From: Prevotella sp.
GTDB lineage: Bacteria; Bacteroidota; Bacteroidia; Bacteroidales; Bacteroidaceae
Assembly (NCBI GenBank): GCA_015060485.1
Contig: SUYI01000026.1
Coordinates: 1 to 50,830 of the forward strand
Length of the DNA: 50,830 nt
Direction of reading: 5' to 3'
Shown here: piece after piece, positions 41,577-49,313 of the stretch
How the letters are laid out: the number at the start of each line of letters is the position of its first letter
How positions within the stretch are numbered: the stretch's first letter is position 1
Notes under the pieces: model-generated
The model's input: only the letters and a program-made list of their open reading frames with translations
Databases searched by the model: none
What the model was told of the DNA's origin: nothing
Position numbers and translations under genes: made by a program

Positions 41577-42383
41577 TCATAGTTTTCGCGCCTGTAGCAC
41601 ACCTTGGTCGTTGTAGACGAAGCCCACCACCGAGAGATTGCCTACCACCCAGTCCTTCGGAACCGTGTAATGATAGTGCTGCGTGGTAAAGGTTTCACCC
41701 TCACGGACGGTGATAGGTTCTCCCCACATGCCATTGATAGCTGCACGGAACACATGCTGGTGCTGGTACTCCATATTACGCGAGCCGTCGGGCATCAGCT
41801 GGAAAGCGGTGACGTAATCCTCCGTCAGCCAGAGCTGCAAATTTCCCGTAGTCGTTCCCTCAATACCCCTGACATTTGCCCAGATAGTCAGCTGATCGTT
41901 ATCGATAGCGAGCATCAGATCAATATCGACAGGTGCCGTCTTCGCGAGTTCTTCGCGGATACGGGTGTTCCATGCAGTATATTCTATAGGAGCCCCACGG
42001 TCGATGAGTCCCACGGGCTGATAGTCGAGTGCCCAGTGTTTATAGTATTCGTCGCCCACCTCAGTGCTCAATCCTACGTAATCGCCCTTGGAATAGAAGC
42101 CAAGAGGACCGGAATGGATTCCAACGGCAATGACGTTATGTTCGCCATACTGCTCCTGCAAGGCCTTGATCTCGTCGTTGGCCTTCGGACAGTTCACACA
42201 ACGCTGGCCGGTGAAGTCTTCCAGCAGCACGCGGCGTGTCACCTCGGCAGGTTTCACGTAGATGAACCTGTCGCCCTCGTCGATATGACTACAAGCCGCC
42301 AGGAAAGGTAAAAAAGTGAAAAGGTAAAAAGGTAAAGCTCTTTTTACCGACCATTTTACTGCGTTTATGATCTTTGTCTTCAT
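41577..42383 (-). CDS. Omp28-family lipoprotein with thioredoxin-like CxxC
   Basis: 268 residues. Signal peptide with lipobox LAAC (Cys near residue 31). RVLLEDFTGQRCVNCPKAND holds the CxxC of a thioredoxin-like fold, followed by NVIAVGIHSGPLGF. Oddly, the hydrophobic core of the signal peptide (LPFYLFTFLPFLA) is encoded by an 8-bp tandem array at 42306-42337, so its length depends on the repeat number. It is probably attached to the outer membrane and acts with the secreted proteins of the same operon. Confidence 0.75.
   Translation of the reverse strand: MKTKIINAVKWSVKRALPFYLFTFLPFLAACSHIDEGDRFIYVKPAEVTRRVLLEDFTGQRCVNCPKANDEIKALQEQYGEHNVIAVGIHSGPLGFYSKGDYVGLSTEVGDEYYKHWALDYQPVGLIDRGAPIEYTAWNTRIREELAKTAPVDIDLMLAIDNDQLTIWANVRGIEGTTTGNLQLWLTEDYVTAFQLMPDGSRNMEYQHQHVFRAAINGMWGEPITVREGETFTTQHYHYTVPKDWVVGNLSVVGFVYNDQGVLQARKL
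42306..42337. repeat. 8-bp array encoding a signal-peptide core
   Basis: AGGTAAAA, AAGTGAAA, AGGTAAAA, AGGTAAAG on the plus strand. The reverse strand is translated as the hydrophobic segment of the Omp28-family lipoprotein signal. The unit equals that in miaB. Confidence 0.8.
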
Positions 42384-42385
42384 CT

Positions 42386-42417
42386 CTCGTCTTCGCTATT
42401 TACTTTTTCACCTTTTA
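42386..42417. repeat. 8-bp array at the DUF6029 stop
   Basis: On the minus strand about AGGTGAAA, AAGTAAAT, AGCGAAGA, CGAGAGAT: degenerate octamers. The DUF6029 stop (42415-42417) is at its edge. Confidence 0.6.
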
Positions 42418-43977
42418 GAAATTATAGTTATAACTGAGTGTCAAGCCTTTGCTGGCCGGCACATAGCGACAGACGCCTCCCGAACAGTTGTAGCCTGCAC
42501 GTGTCCGTCCGTAGCCCACCTGCAGTCGGTGTGCGCCTGTACTGAAGGCCACACCACCCTGATAGTAGTGTACATGGGTGTCGCCGGCATTATACATGTC
42601 GCTCGCCGACAACATCCAGTGAGGAGCCAGCGACAGTTCCACAAGGCCATAGGCCCAGTCGCCCTGATCGTCTTTCGTGGCCAGATACTGCACTTCCGCA
42701 CGCAAAGCCGTCTTCGGAGCCAGCTGCCACTTACCGTCGGCAATGAAGATGTTGCTGCGCACCATGCCGCCCTCGCCCTCGACGACGGTCTTGTTGTAGC
42801 GCTGGTTCATATACATCAGCGTCAACTTGAAGTCCTTCGTCAGTTTACGCGTCAACTGCACGTCCAGGTCCTGATAGAAAGTCGTACCCTCCCAGCGCAC
42901 ATGCGAGAAGTTCACCTTCACATTCATGCCGTACCGTCCGCCCAGCGTCGTCTTGCGCTTGAAGTTGTAGCCACCTTCAGCCTGCCACGCCCATTCGCCG
43001 CCAGCCAGTTGTGTGGCATAGGGATAGAGCGCTGCCAACGCATAGGTATGGTCCTGCGTAAAAGCTGGCAGATGGTTGATGAACGACGAGGTGCCGATCA
43101 CAGATCGCTTGCTGCGGAACGACATATTCTCGCTCCTCTTGGCCTGCAGCAACAGGCTCAGCCCCTTTTTCGAGTACGACCCCGAAAACAAGGCCGCAGA
43201 GCCTTTCTCGTAAGAGTATTGATTGTCGAACGACGGGTCCTGCGTCTTCTGCGCATATTCTGCCAGTACGCTCCATGGTCCCTTGTTCAACGTGGCACGC
43301 ACGTCCCATGCATTGACAAACTTCGGCAGATTCAGCTTATGGGTAGCATCGACGAAGATGTCCTCCTGTTCTTCGTATTTATTGACCCACGAGGCACCCA
43401 CCATCAGTTCCGTGCCTGACTTTCCGAGACTGGGAATCCATTCGTTCAGTGCCACCTCGGCATCAGCTCCGCTCACCAGCGACTTGTTCCACTTCCAATA
43501 GCGACGCTGCTTGCCCGACAATGCCTTCACCGTAACGCCTTTCACGGGTTTTAGTACCAGGCGGCCGCCCAGCAGCGAATTGTCGATACCCAGCGAACGT
43601 TCCTCGTAGGTGCGCAGGATAAGTCCCGAGCCGAACTGCTCATAAAAAGTTCCTGCCGTCAGCTCTGCACGTCCCAAGCGTCCTTTCACCCAGAAGTGAG
43701 GCACACCCCACCCCGCGAAGTCGTGCTCAAAGCCAGGCAGCGGATGCTCCAGATACTCCATGCGGACGCCGGCATCCACATACTGGCTCTGCAACTGCAG
43801 GTCGACATAGGTATTCGTCAGCACGTCATCGGTCTTCTCGGCACCGATGGCATCGTCGTTCTGCGGTATCAGAACATCGCTCTGCACAGTACCATGCAGC
43901 GTAACGCCTTGCTGGTTCTGACCATGAGCTGTCACCTGAAATCCTGCAAGCAGCAATAAGGATATAAATGCTTTCAT
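42415..43977 (-). CDS. DUF6029-family outer-membrane beta-barrel
   Basis: 520 residues. Signal peptide MKAFISLLLLAGFQVTAHG, then a beta-rich protein with alternating aromatic strands and a terminal Phe (LSYNYNF) as expected for an outer-membrane barrel. GFEHDFAGWGVPHFWVKGRLGRAELTAGTFYEQFGSGLILR-like segments are typical of DUF6029, often found next to TlpA and Omp28 genes. Function unknown; it may be part of an export or anchoring route for the surface proteins of this operon. Confidence 0.8.
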   Translation of the reverse strand: MKAFISLLLLAGFQVTAHGQNQQGVTLHGTVQSDVLIPQNDDAIGAEKTDDVLTNTYVDLQLQSQYVDAGVRMEYLEHPLPGFEHDFAGWGVPHFWVKGRLGRAELTAGTFYEQFGSGLILRTYEERSLGIDNSLLGGRLVLKPVKGVTVKALSGKQRRYWKWNKSLVSGADAEVALNEWIPSLGKSGTELMVGASWVNKYEEQEDIFVDATHKLNLPKFVNAWDVRATLNKGPWSVLAEYAQKTQDPSFDNQYSYEKGSAALFSGSYSKKGLSLLLQAKRSENMSFRSKRSVIGTSSFINHLPAFTQDHTYALAALYPYATQLAGGEWAWQAEGGYNFKRKTTLGGRYGMNVKVNFSHVRWEGTTFYQDLDVQLTRKLTKDFKLTLMYMNQRYNKTVVEGEGGMVRSNIFIADGKWQLAPKTALRAEVQYLATKDDQGDWAYGLVELSLAPHWMLSASDMYNAGDTHVHYYQGGVAFSTGAHRLQVGYGRTRAGYNCSGGVCRYVPASKGLTLSYNYNF

Positions 43978-43983
43978 GCGTTC

Positions 43984-44478
43984 TTAGTTAGTGCTCGCCG
44001 CTCTCACTTTTTCAATGAGTTCCGCCTCCTCGCCGTCGTTATAGCCGGCATGGCGATAAACGATGGTACCCCGTCCGTCGACAATCATCACGTAAGGTAT
44101 CATCTGGATGCCAAAGGCGCGCTTCAGATCGCCATTGGGGTCGAGCAGCACGTCGTACTCCCAGCCGTGATTATCGACAAGGGGCTTCACCTTATTGATG
44201 TTCTGTCCTTGATCAATAGAAACGGCAAAAATCTTCACACCCGTCTCCTCCTGCCAATCGGCATACACCTCGCTGATGGCGTCAAGCTCGCGGTTGCAGG
44301 GCTTGCACCACGTGGCAAAGAAATCGATGATAAACGGTTTGCCGCCATTCGACAGCGTATCGACACGCACCGCCTTGCCGTCCATGGTTTTCAGCGTCAC
44401 CTGCGGCAGCTGTGCAAAGGTACTCTGCACCGTAAAAAACAGCAATACGAATAATGAAAAGCGTACTATTTTCTTCAT
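43984..44478 (-). CDS. TlpA-like thioredoxin-fold protein
   Basis: 164 residues from ATG 44478 (MKKIVRFSLFVLLFFTVQSTFAQ). It has a signal peptide, then a thioredoxin-fold domain with FFATWCKPCNRELDAI, an active-site CxxC, and the cis-Pro region IQMIPYVMIVD. It is likely a periplasmic thiol reductase or oxidase acting on the Cys pairs of the Omp28 proteins downstream. It is the first gene of the operon; a TAAATTTG box lies 29 bases upstream. Confidence 0.88.
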   Translation of the reverse strand: MKKIVRFSLFVLLFFTVQSTFAQLPQVTLKTMDGKAVRVDTLSNGGKPFIIDFFATWCKPCNRELDAISEVYADWQEETGVKIFAVSIDQGQNINKVKPLVDNHGWEYDVLLDPNGDLKRAFGIQMIPYVMIVDGRGTIVYRHAGYNDGEEAELIEKVRAASTN

Positions 44479-44507
44479 AAGCATCTGGTCGTTATTAAAA
44501 TTGCTTG

Positions 44508-44515
44508 CAAATTTA
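44508..44515 (-). promoter_or_regulatory. -7 box (TAAATTTG) of the TlpA-DUF6029-Omp28 operon
   Basis: Minus-strand TAAATTTG followed by C, 29 bases upstream of the TlpA-like ATG and within the gap after priA. Confidence 0.55.
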
Positions 44516-44555
44516 GTGATTTCTTCTGACACGACAAAACTTTTCAGCCAAAAAG

Positions 44556-46847
44556 TCAACTCGGATCCACATCGTAGTAGATTTGCACCGAGGCATAGCG
44601 CCTGTCGTCGAGCAACTGCCGGCGCAGCAATAGCAGCGACGTGCGAACGCGTGGCATGTCGATGCCGGGTTCCAGCTTGAGCATCAGCTTACGGATGTGC
44701 TGGCTGCTGACCTTTGCCACCGAGGGTTTGTCGGGCCCAAGCACACGACCCGGAAACGTCTGGCGCAGGCGGGCACCCATATCCTGTGCGGCACCATGAA
44801 CCGTGCCTTCGTTCCGGTGACGCAGGAAGACGTACACCAGTCGGACGAAGGGAGGATAGCGAAACACCTGTCGCTCGGCCACCAGGTCCTTATATAAAGC
44901 GGTATAGTCGCCGCGCACCACCTGACTGATGACGGGCAGCTGGGGTTGTTTGGTTTGCAGAATGACGAGTCCGCGACGATGCTTGCGACCTGCACGGCCG
45001 CTAACCTGCGACATCATCATAAAGGCATGTTCATAGGCACGGAAGTCGGGCTGGTTCAACATGGAATCGGCATTCACGATGCCCACTACGCTGACGCGGT
45101 CGAAGTCGAGGCCCTTGGAAATCATCTGCGTACCGATGAGGACGTTCGTCCGTCCGGCGGCAAAGTCGGTGATGATGCGCTCGTAGGCATTCCGGGTGCG
45201 CGTAGTGTCAAGGTCCATGCGGGCAATGCGGGCCTCGGGAAACAGGTCGTGCACCTGTTGTTCAATCTTCTCGGTGCCATAGCCGCGCGTGCGCAGGTCG
45301 GTTCCGCCGCAGCAGGGACACTCCGTAGGAATCTGATAGGTGGCGCCGCAATAGTGGCACGTCAGTTGTCCGAGCTGGCGGTGCAGGGTCAGCGACACGT
45401 CGCAATGCTGACACGTAGGCACCCAGCCGCATTGGTGACACTCGACGACGGGCGAGAAACCACGGCGATTCTGAAACAGGATGACCTGCTCACCTTGCTC
45501 CAAAGCCTCGCGCATGCGGGCCAGCAGCAACGGCGAAAACGCACCGTTCATCATCTTGCGGTGCTGCAAATCGGCTACGTCCACCACCTGTATTTCAGGC
45601 AGTTCCACACCTTGATAGCGTTCCTTCAGTTCCACCAGGCCGTACTTGCCCGTCTGCGTGTTATGGTAGCTCTCCATCGACGGCGTCGCTGTGCCTAAAA
45701 GGACCTTCGGTTTGAGGTTTGAGGTTTGAGGTTTGAGGTTTGATGCGAGCATGATGGCTGCGCTGCGGGCATGATACCGCGGGGCGGGGTCCTGCTGTTT
45801 ATACGACGTCTCGTGCTCCTCGTCGACAATGACCAGTCCCAGCCGTTGGAAGGGCAACAGCACCGCACTGCGGGCACCGAGAATGACGTCGTAGGGGTTC
45901 CGCGACAACTGCTTCTGCCAGATCTCCACGCGCTCGGCATCGCTGTATTTCGAGTGGTAGATGCCCAGCCGGTTGCCAAACACGCGCTGCAGGCGTTGCA
46001 TCATCTGCACGGTAAGCGCTATCTCGGGCAACAGGTAGAGCACCTGTTCCTTACGCTCCAAGGCACGACGAATCAGATGGATGTATATCTCCGTCTTTCC
46101 GGAACCCGTCACGCCGTGCAGCAGCGTCACCTGCTTCTTCATCATCGACATCAGAATGCCGTTATACGCCTCCTCCTGCGCAGCACTGAGGGGTTTGATG
46201 CGTTCCGGGCGGTACTCGCCGCCATGATTCAGCCGGCCCACCTCCACCTCATAGGTTTCCAGCATTCCGCGCTTCACCAGCTCACTGATGGTCACCGCCG
46301 CCACCCCGCTGGCATTCATCAGCTCTTCCTTCGTGACCTCGGTCAGGAATGTTGATTGTTGAGTGTTGAATGTTGAATGATCTGCGCCCGACAGCTCCAG
46401 ATACTTCGTAAACGCCTCCAGCTGTTTGCGGGCTCGCGACAGCACGTTCAGCGCCACATGCAGGGCCGTCTCGTTACGGTATGCTGCCGTCAGTCGGATA
46501 AACGTCTCCGTTCGGGGCTTGTATCCCTCGCTGTCTTTCAGTCCCGCAGGCAGCGCAGCCTTATACACATCACCAATGGGCGACAGGTAATATTCGCTGA
46601 TCCACTGCCACAACCGCAGCTGCGGCTCGGTGACGACGGGTTCCGCATCCATCACCTGCTGAATGGCTTTTACCTCGTAGCCATCGGGCTTGGTGCCGTG
46701 CACACGACCCACCAGTCCGACATACGTCTTCGAACGTCCGAAGGGTACCACCACGCGCTGCCCTACCCTCACCGCCATCGTTTCAGGCACGGCGTAGGTA
46801 AACATCCCTTCCAAGGGCACGGGCAATATCACGTCAACGTACATCAT
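44556..46847 (-). CDS. priA: Primosomal protein N' (replication restart helicase)
   Basis: 763 residues. N-terminal 3'-DNA-binding domain (YVDVILPVPLEGMFTYAVPE), Walker A GVTGSGKTEIY, DEEH box VIVDEEHETSYKQ, zinc-binding CHQCGWVPTCQHCDVSLTLH and CHYCG...CPCCGG, motif VSGRAGR. PriA reloads the replisome at stalled forks. Two 7-bp arrays lie in frame: ASNLKPQTSNLKPKVLLG (45709-45743), just before GTATPS, and STFNTQQSTFL (46351-46378). Both are in loops. The start overlaps the ABC-exporter stop as ATGATG/TGA. Confidence 0.94.
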   Translation of the reverse strand: MMYVDVILPVPLEGMFTYAVPETMAVRVGQRVVVPFGRSKTYVGLVGRVHGTKPDGYEVKAIQQVMDAEPVVTEPQLRLWQWISEYYLSPIGDVYKAALPAGLKDSEGYKPRTETFIRLTAAYRNETALHVALNVLSRARKQLEAFTKYLELSGADHSTFNTQQSTFLTEVTKEELMNASGVAAVTISELVKRGMLETYEVEVGRLNHGGEYRPERIKPLSAAQEEAYNGILMSMMKKQVTLLHGVTGSGKTEIYIHLIRRALERKEQVLYLLPEIALTVQMMQRLQRVFGNRLGIYHSKYSDAERVEIWQKQLSRNPYDVILGARSAVLLPFQRLGLVIVDEEHETSYKQQDPAPRYHARSAAIMLASNLKPQTSNLKPKVLLGTATPSMESYHNTQTGKYGLVELKERYQGVELPEIQVVDVADLQHRKMMNGAFSPLLLARMREALEQGEQVILFQNRRGFSPVVECHQCGWVPTCQHCDVSLTLHRQLGQLTCHYCGATYQIPTECPCCGGTDLRTRGYGTEKIEQQVHDLFPEARIARMDLDTTRTRNAYERIITDFAAGRTNVLIGTQMISKGLDFDRVSVVGIVNADSMLNQPDFRAYEHAFMMMSQVSGRAGRKHRRGLVILQTKQPQLPVISQVVRGDYTALYKDLVAERQVFRYPPFVRLVYVFLRHRNEGTVHGAAQDMGARLRQTFPGRVLGPDKPSVAKVSSQHIRKLMLKLEPGIDMPRVRTSLLLLRRQLLDDRRYASVQIYYDVDPS
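45709..45743. repeat. Five perfect 7-bp repeats inside priA
   Basis: GGTTTGA repeated five times with no mismatch. On the coding strand it gives SNLKPQTSNLKP between helicase motifs of PriA. Confidence 0.95.
46351..46378. repeat. 7-bp array inside priA near the N-terminal third
   Basis: GTTGATT, GTTGAGT, GTTGAAT, GTTGAAT. It is in frame between the 3'-binding domain and the helicase core. Confidence 0.85.
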
Positions 46848-48532
46848 AATGATAGGGTCTCCTCACATTGTTCCGTCACCGTCGGCCGGTGGGTAATAAA
46901 CAGCATCGTCTTCTCGGGATAGGCAGCAAAGAGCCTGCGGTATAGTTCACGTTCGGTGGGTTCGTCCAGCGAGCTGCTGATCTCGTCGAGCAACAGGATG
47001 CCGCCCGGGCGCAACAGCCCTCGTGCTATGGCGATGCGCTGCGCCTGACCTTCACTGAGTCCGCTGCCACGCTCACCGAGTTCGGTGTCGAGGCCGTCTG
47101 CCAAGTCGAACACAAAATCGGCACACGCGGTATGCAGCACCGACCGCAACTCGTCGTCGCTGGCTTCTGGCTTTGCCAGTTGCAGATTATAGCGGATGCT
47201 ACCGCTCATCAGCGTATTGCCCTGTGGCACGAAACACAGCTCGCCACCGACCTCCACGCGGCCTTCCGTGGGTGTTATGAAACCGAGAATCAGTCGGAAC
47301 AGCGTCGTCTTGCCAATGCCCGTCTCGCCCATAATAGCCGTCTTCGTTCCGGCCTTGAAATCGTGGCTGAAATGACTGAGAATCTCTCTGTCGCCCGTCG
47401 CATAGCGGAACGACACATCGTCGAAGCGCACGGTATTGTTCATAGGATCACGGGGACGATTCTGCGTGATACCATTTCCAGGATCATGGGGACGGTTCTG
47501 CGTGATACCATTTCCGCAGGAAATTGGATCATCAGAACCGTCCCCGTGATCCGCGGTTGAACCGTCCCCGTGATCCGCACCGTGATCCGCACTCTCCAGT
47601 TCCTCCAGCCGGTCAATGCTTGCCGTGGCATGTATCACGCCCGGCACCATGTTCAGCAGCTGCAGGATGGGATTCTGAATCATGCCCACCAGCTGCAGGA
47701 ACGATGTCATCACGCCAAAAGTGATGGTGCCGTTCCGGAGTCCCAGACCGCCCCACACGAAGGCCATCAGATAGCCGAGTCCGAACACACAGCCCATGAT
47801 GACGCGTACGACAACGGTAAACCGCGTGCGTCGCATCACATTGCCGTGCAGGCGCTGCTGCATGCTGTCCAGACGGTCGGTCACCCACTGCTCAGACCCC
47901 AGCGAGCGCAACACGGCATTATGTTCCATGCCCTCCTGCACCTGCATCTGGATGCGGCTCTCGTCCTGCCGGATGTCGAGCGTCATCTTGCGCAACCGTC
48001 TGGCAATGAGTTTTCCGAAGACGACGGCCAGCGGCGTCAGCAACAGTAGCGCCCACGCCAAGCGGGCATCAAACCACCGCATCAGCAAGAAGGCGCCACA
48101 GAGTTGTATCATCGTGATCACCATCTGCGGCAGTGTGTCGGTGGTGACCTGACTCACCGTCTCGATGTCCTTTGCCATGCGCGAGGTGACATCGCCCGAG
48201 TGCAGCTCCTGTTCGCTGAACAGCTGACGGCGAAACAGACTGCTGAAGAAGCGCAGCCGCAGGGCATTCGTCTGACGGATGTTCGCCGTCGTCGCCAGCC
48301 AGAATCCCACCTGTCGCAAGGCCACGCCACCGACTACCGTCAGCACAAGCCACACGACCATCTGCAGCACATCGTCAGCCGTTCCCGTACGAATCGTTTC
48401 ATCGATGAATCGCTTGCTGAGCCATACCATCGTCAGCCCGAGCAACACCTGCCCGATGCCTGCCACGATGCGCACCACCGCCTGCCAGCGAACGCCCCGT
48501 GAGTTAAGCCACAGCCACGCGATATACTTCAT
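46844..48532 (-). CDS. ABC exporter (TMD-NBD) of the PqqD cassette, with repeat-expanded linker
   Basis: 562 residues. Six-helix exporter domain (about 1-310) and NBD with Walker A GETGIGKTT, signature GLSEGQAQR (LSEGQ in place of LSGGQ), Walker B GILLLDEISSSLDEP and FITHRP. Residues about 312-365, between the two domains, are repeat-encoded low-complexity sequence rich in DHGDGS and NGITQNRP. It is the third gene downstream of an HprK-like kinase, so it may export a modified peptide. It has no N-terminal C39 peptidase domain, unlike many bacteriocin exporters. Confidence 0.88.
   Translation of the reverse strand: MKYIAWLWLNSRGVRWQAVVRIVAGIGQVLLGLTMVWLSKRFIDETIRTGTADDVLQMVVWLVLTVVGGVALRQVGFWLATTANIRQTNALRLRFFSSLFRRQLFSEQELHSGDVTSRMAKDIETVSQVTTDTLPQMVITMIQLCGAFLLMRWFDARLAWALLLLTPLAVVFGKLIARRLRKMTLDIRQDESRIQMQVQEGMEHNAVLRSLGSEQWVTDRLDSMQQRLHGNVMRRTRFTVVVRVIMGCVFGLGYLMAFVWGGLGLRNGTITFGVMTSFLQLVGMIQNPILQLLNMVPGVIHATASIDRLEELESADHGADHGDGSTADHGDGSDDPISCGNGITQNRPHDPGNGITQNRPRDPMNNTVRFDDVSFRYATGDREILSHFSHDFKAGTKTAIMGETGIGKTTLFRLILGFITPTEGRVEVGGELCFVPQGNTLMSGSIRYNLQLAKPEASDDELRSVLHTACADFVFDLADGLDTELGERGSGLSEGQAQRIAIARGLLRPGGILLLDEISSSLDEPTERELYRRLFAAYPEKTMLFITHRPTVTEQCEETLSL
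47444..47592. repeat. 36-bp direct plus inverted repeats in the ABC-exporter linker
   Basis: Two 36-base units start at 47444 and 47480 (GGATCAyGGGGACGrTTCTG then CGTGATACCATTTCC), followed by inverted copies AGAACCGTCCCCGTGATCC (47534) and AACCGTCCCCGTGATCCGCAC (47560), and a partial CGTGATCCGCAC (47581). The arms can form a long hairpin. GGGGACGGTTC-type ends resemble REP sequences mobilised by REP-associated transposases. Confidence 0.85.
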
Positions 48533-48535
48533 CTT

Positions 48536-48565
48536 ATTACTCTGATTACTCCGATTACTCTGATT
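48536..48565. repeat. 9-bp tandem array between pqqD and the ABC exporter
   Basis: ATTACTCTG, ATTACTCCG, ATTACTCTG, ATT. The pqqD stop (48555-48557 on the minus strand) is inside it. Confidence 0.85.
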
Positions 48566-48833
48566 TTTCCACGACCCCTACTTCCTGCCATTCGTCCAAA
48601 ATGGCGGCAACGTCCTGCTTCGCCTCGTCCATCGTCACGTCATATTCTTCACACAGCCGCTCTGCCAGCTGCTCTACGCTAAAGTCACCTATGGCCAGCG
48701 CCTCCTTCCACAGCCATGCTGCCGTCTCGTTCAGGGCCAGCAGCTTACCGAAATTCACGGCACCGAGTCCTTCGCCTACAATCACATTCTCGCCGCATAC
48801 CTCGCGCAGCACAAATCCGTTCTTAATCTTCAT
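48555..48833 (-). CDS. PqqD-family peptide-binding protein
   Basis: 92 residues. GFVLREVCGENVIVGEG, NFGKLLALNETAAWLWKEAL and the C-terminal helix with LAERLCEEYDVTMDEAKQDV give the PqqD/RRE winged-helix fold, used to bind leader peptides of ribosomal peptide natural products. In Bacteroidetes this stand-alone form often lies with an HprK-like gene and an S24/S26 peptidase, as here. No clear precursor gene is seen in this window. Confidence 0.88.
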   Translation of the reverse strand: MKIKNGFVLREVCGENVIVGEGLGAVNFGKLLALNETAAWLWKEALAIGDFSVEQLAERLCEEYDVTMDEAKQDVAAILDEWQEVGVVEKSE

Positions 48834-48842
48834 ATCGTTTTG

Positions 48843-48858
48843 TTTTTTACCCTTTTAC
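48843..48858. repeat. Short 8-bp repeat at the S24/S26 gene end
   Basis: TTTTTTAC, CCTTTTAC: two octamers overlapping the stop codon (48847-48849). Short, but the same unit type as in other arrays. Confidence 0.5.
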
Positions 48859-49281
48859 CTTTCTATAAATATACAGAACGTACCTTCTGACGGGGCGCAG
48901 GCGATACCATATCCTGGCTCCAAGCCTCCGCCACCTATTATATATATCGTGGGGCGTCCCTTGGGCATCCACCACGTACGTCACGCGGGCCTTGACATCA
49001 GCAATCGTGCAATGCTCCGTGCCGACAATGTTCCCGTCGCCCATCAGCGTCACGCGGTTGCCATCGATGCGGATGATGCGGTGTACGACCCACCGGCAAC
49101 CCTCGACCCACGCCAATACGACGTCGCCGACAGCCACCGCCTCGGGCTTTTGCAGAATGACGCTCTCCTCGCCCCCGATGATAAACGGCAGCATGCTCCG
49201 TCCATTCACCGGCAGCGTCACGCTCACGCCATCATCTACCAGCCGCACCGCCTCGTCCAATATCACTGCATCACTAATCAT
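48847..49281 (-). CDS. S24/S26 (signal-peptidase-like) family protein
   Basis: 144 residues. NGRSMLPFIIGGEESVIL carries the catalytic-Ser motif of S24/S26 peptidases (SM), and GDVVLAWVEGCRWVVHRIIRIDGNRVTLMGDGN matches the second conserved box, though the Lys of the usual dyad is not evident (VVHRI). There is no membrane anchor at the N-terminus. Members associated with PqqD may cleave a leader peptide. It follows the HprK-like gene by 20 bases, with a 7-bp array spanning the gap. Confidence 0.82.
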   Translation of the reverse strand: MISDAVILDEAVRLVDDGVSVTLPVNGRSMLPFIIGGEESVILQKPEAVAVGDVVLAWVEGCRWVVHRIIRIDGNRVTLMGDGNIVGTEHCTIADVKARVTYVVDAQGTPHDIYNRWRRLGARIWYRLRPVRRYVLYIYRKVKG

Positions 49282-49282
49282 T

Positions 49283-49313
49283 TTTTCTTAATTCTTAACT
49301 CTTAATTCTTAAT
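49283..49313. repeat. 7-bp array at the HprK-like stop
   Basis: TTTTCTT, AATTCTT, AACTCTT, AATTCTT, AAT. It includes the stop codon (49302-49304 on the minus strand) of the HprK-like gene. Confidence 0.9.
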
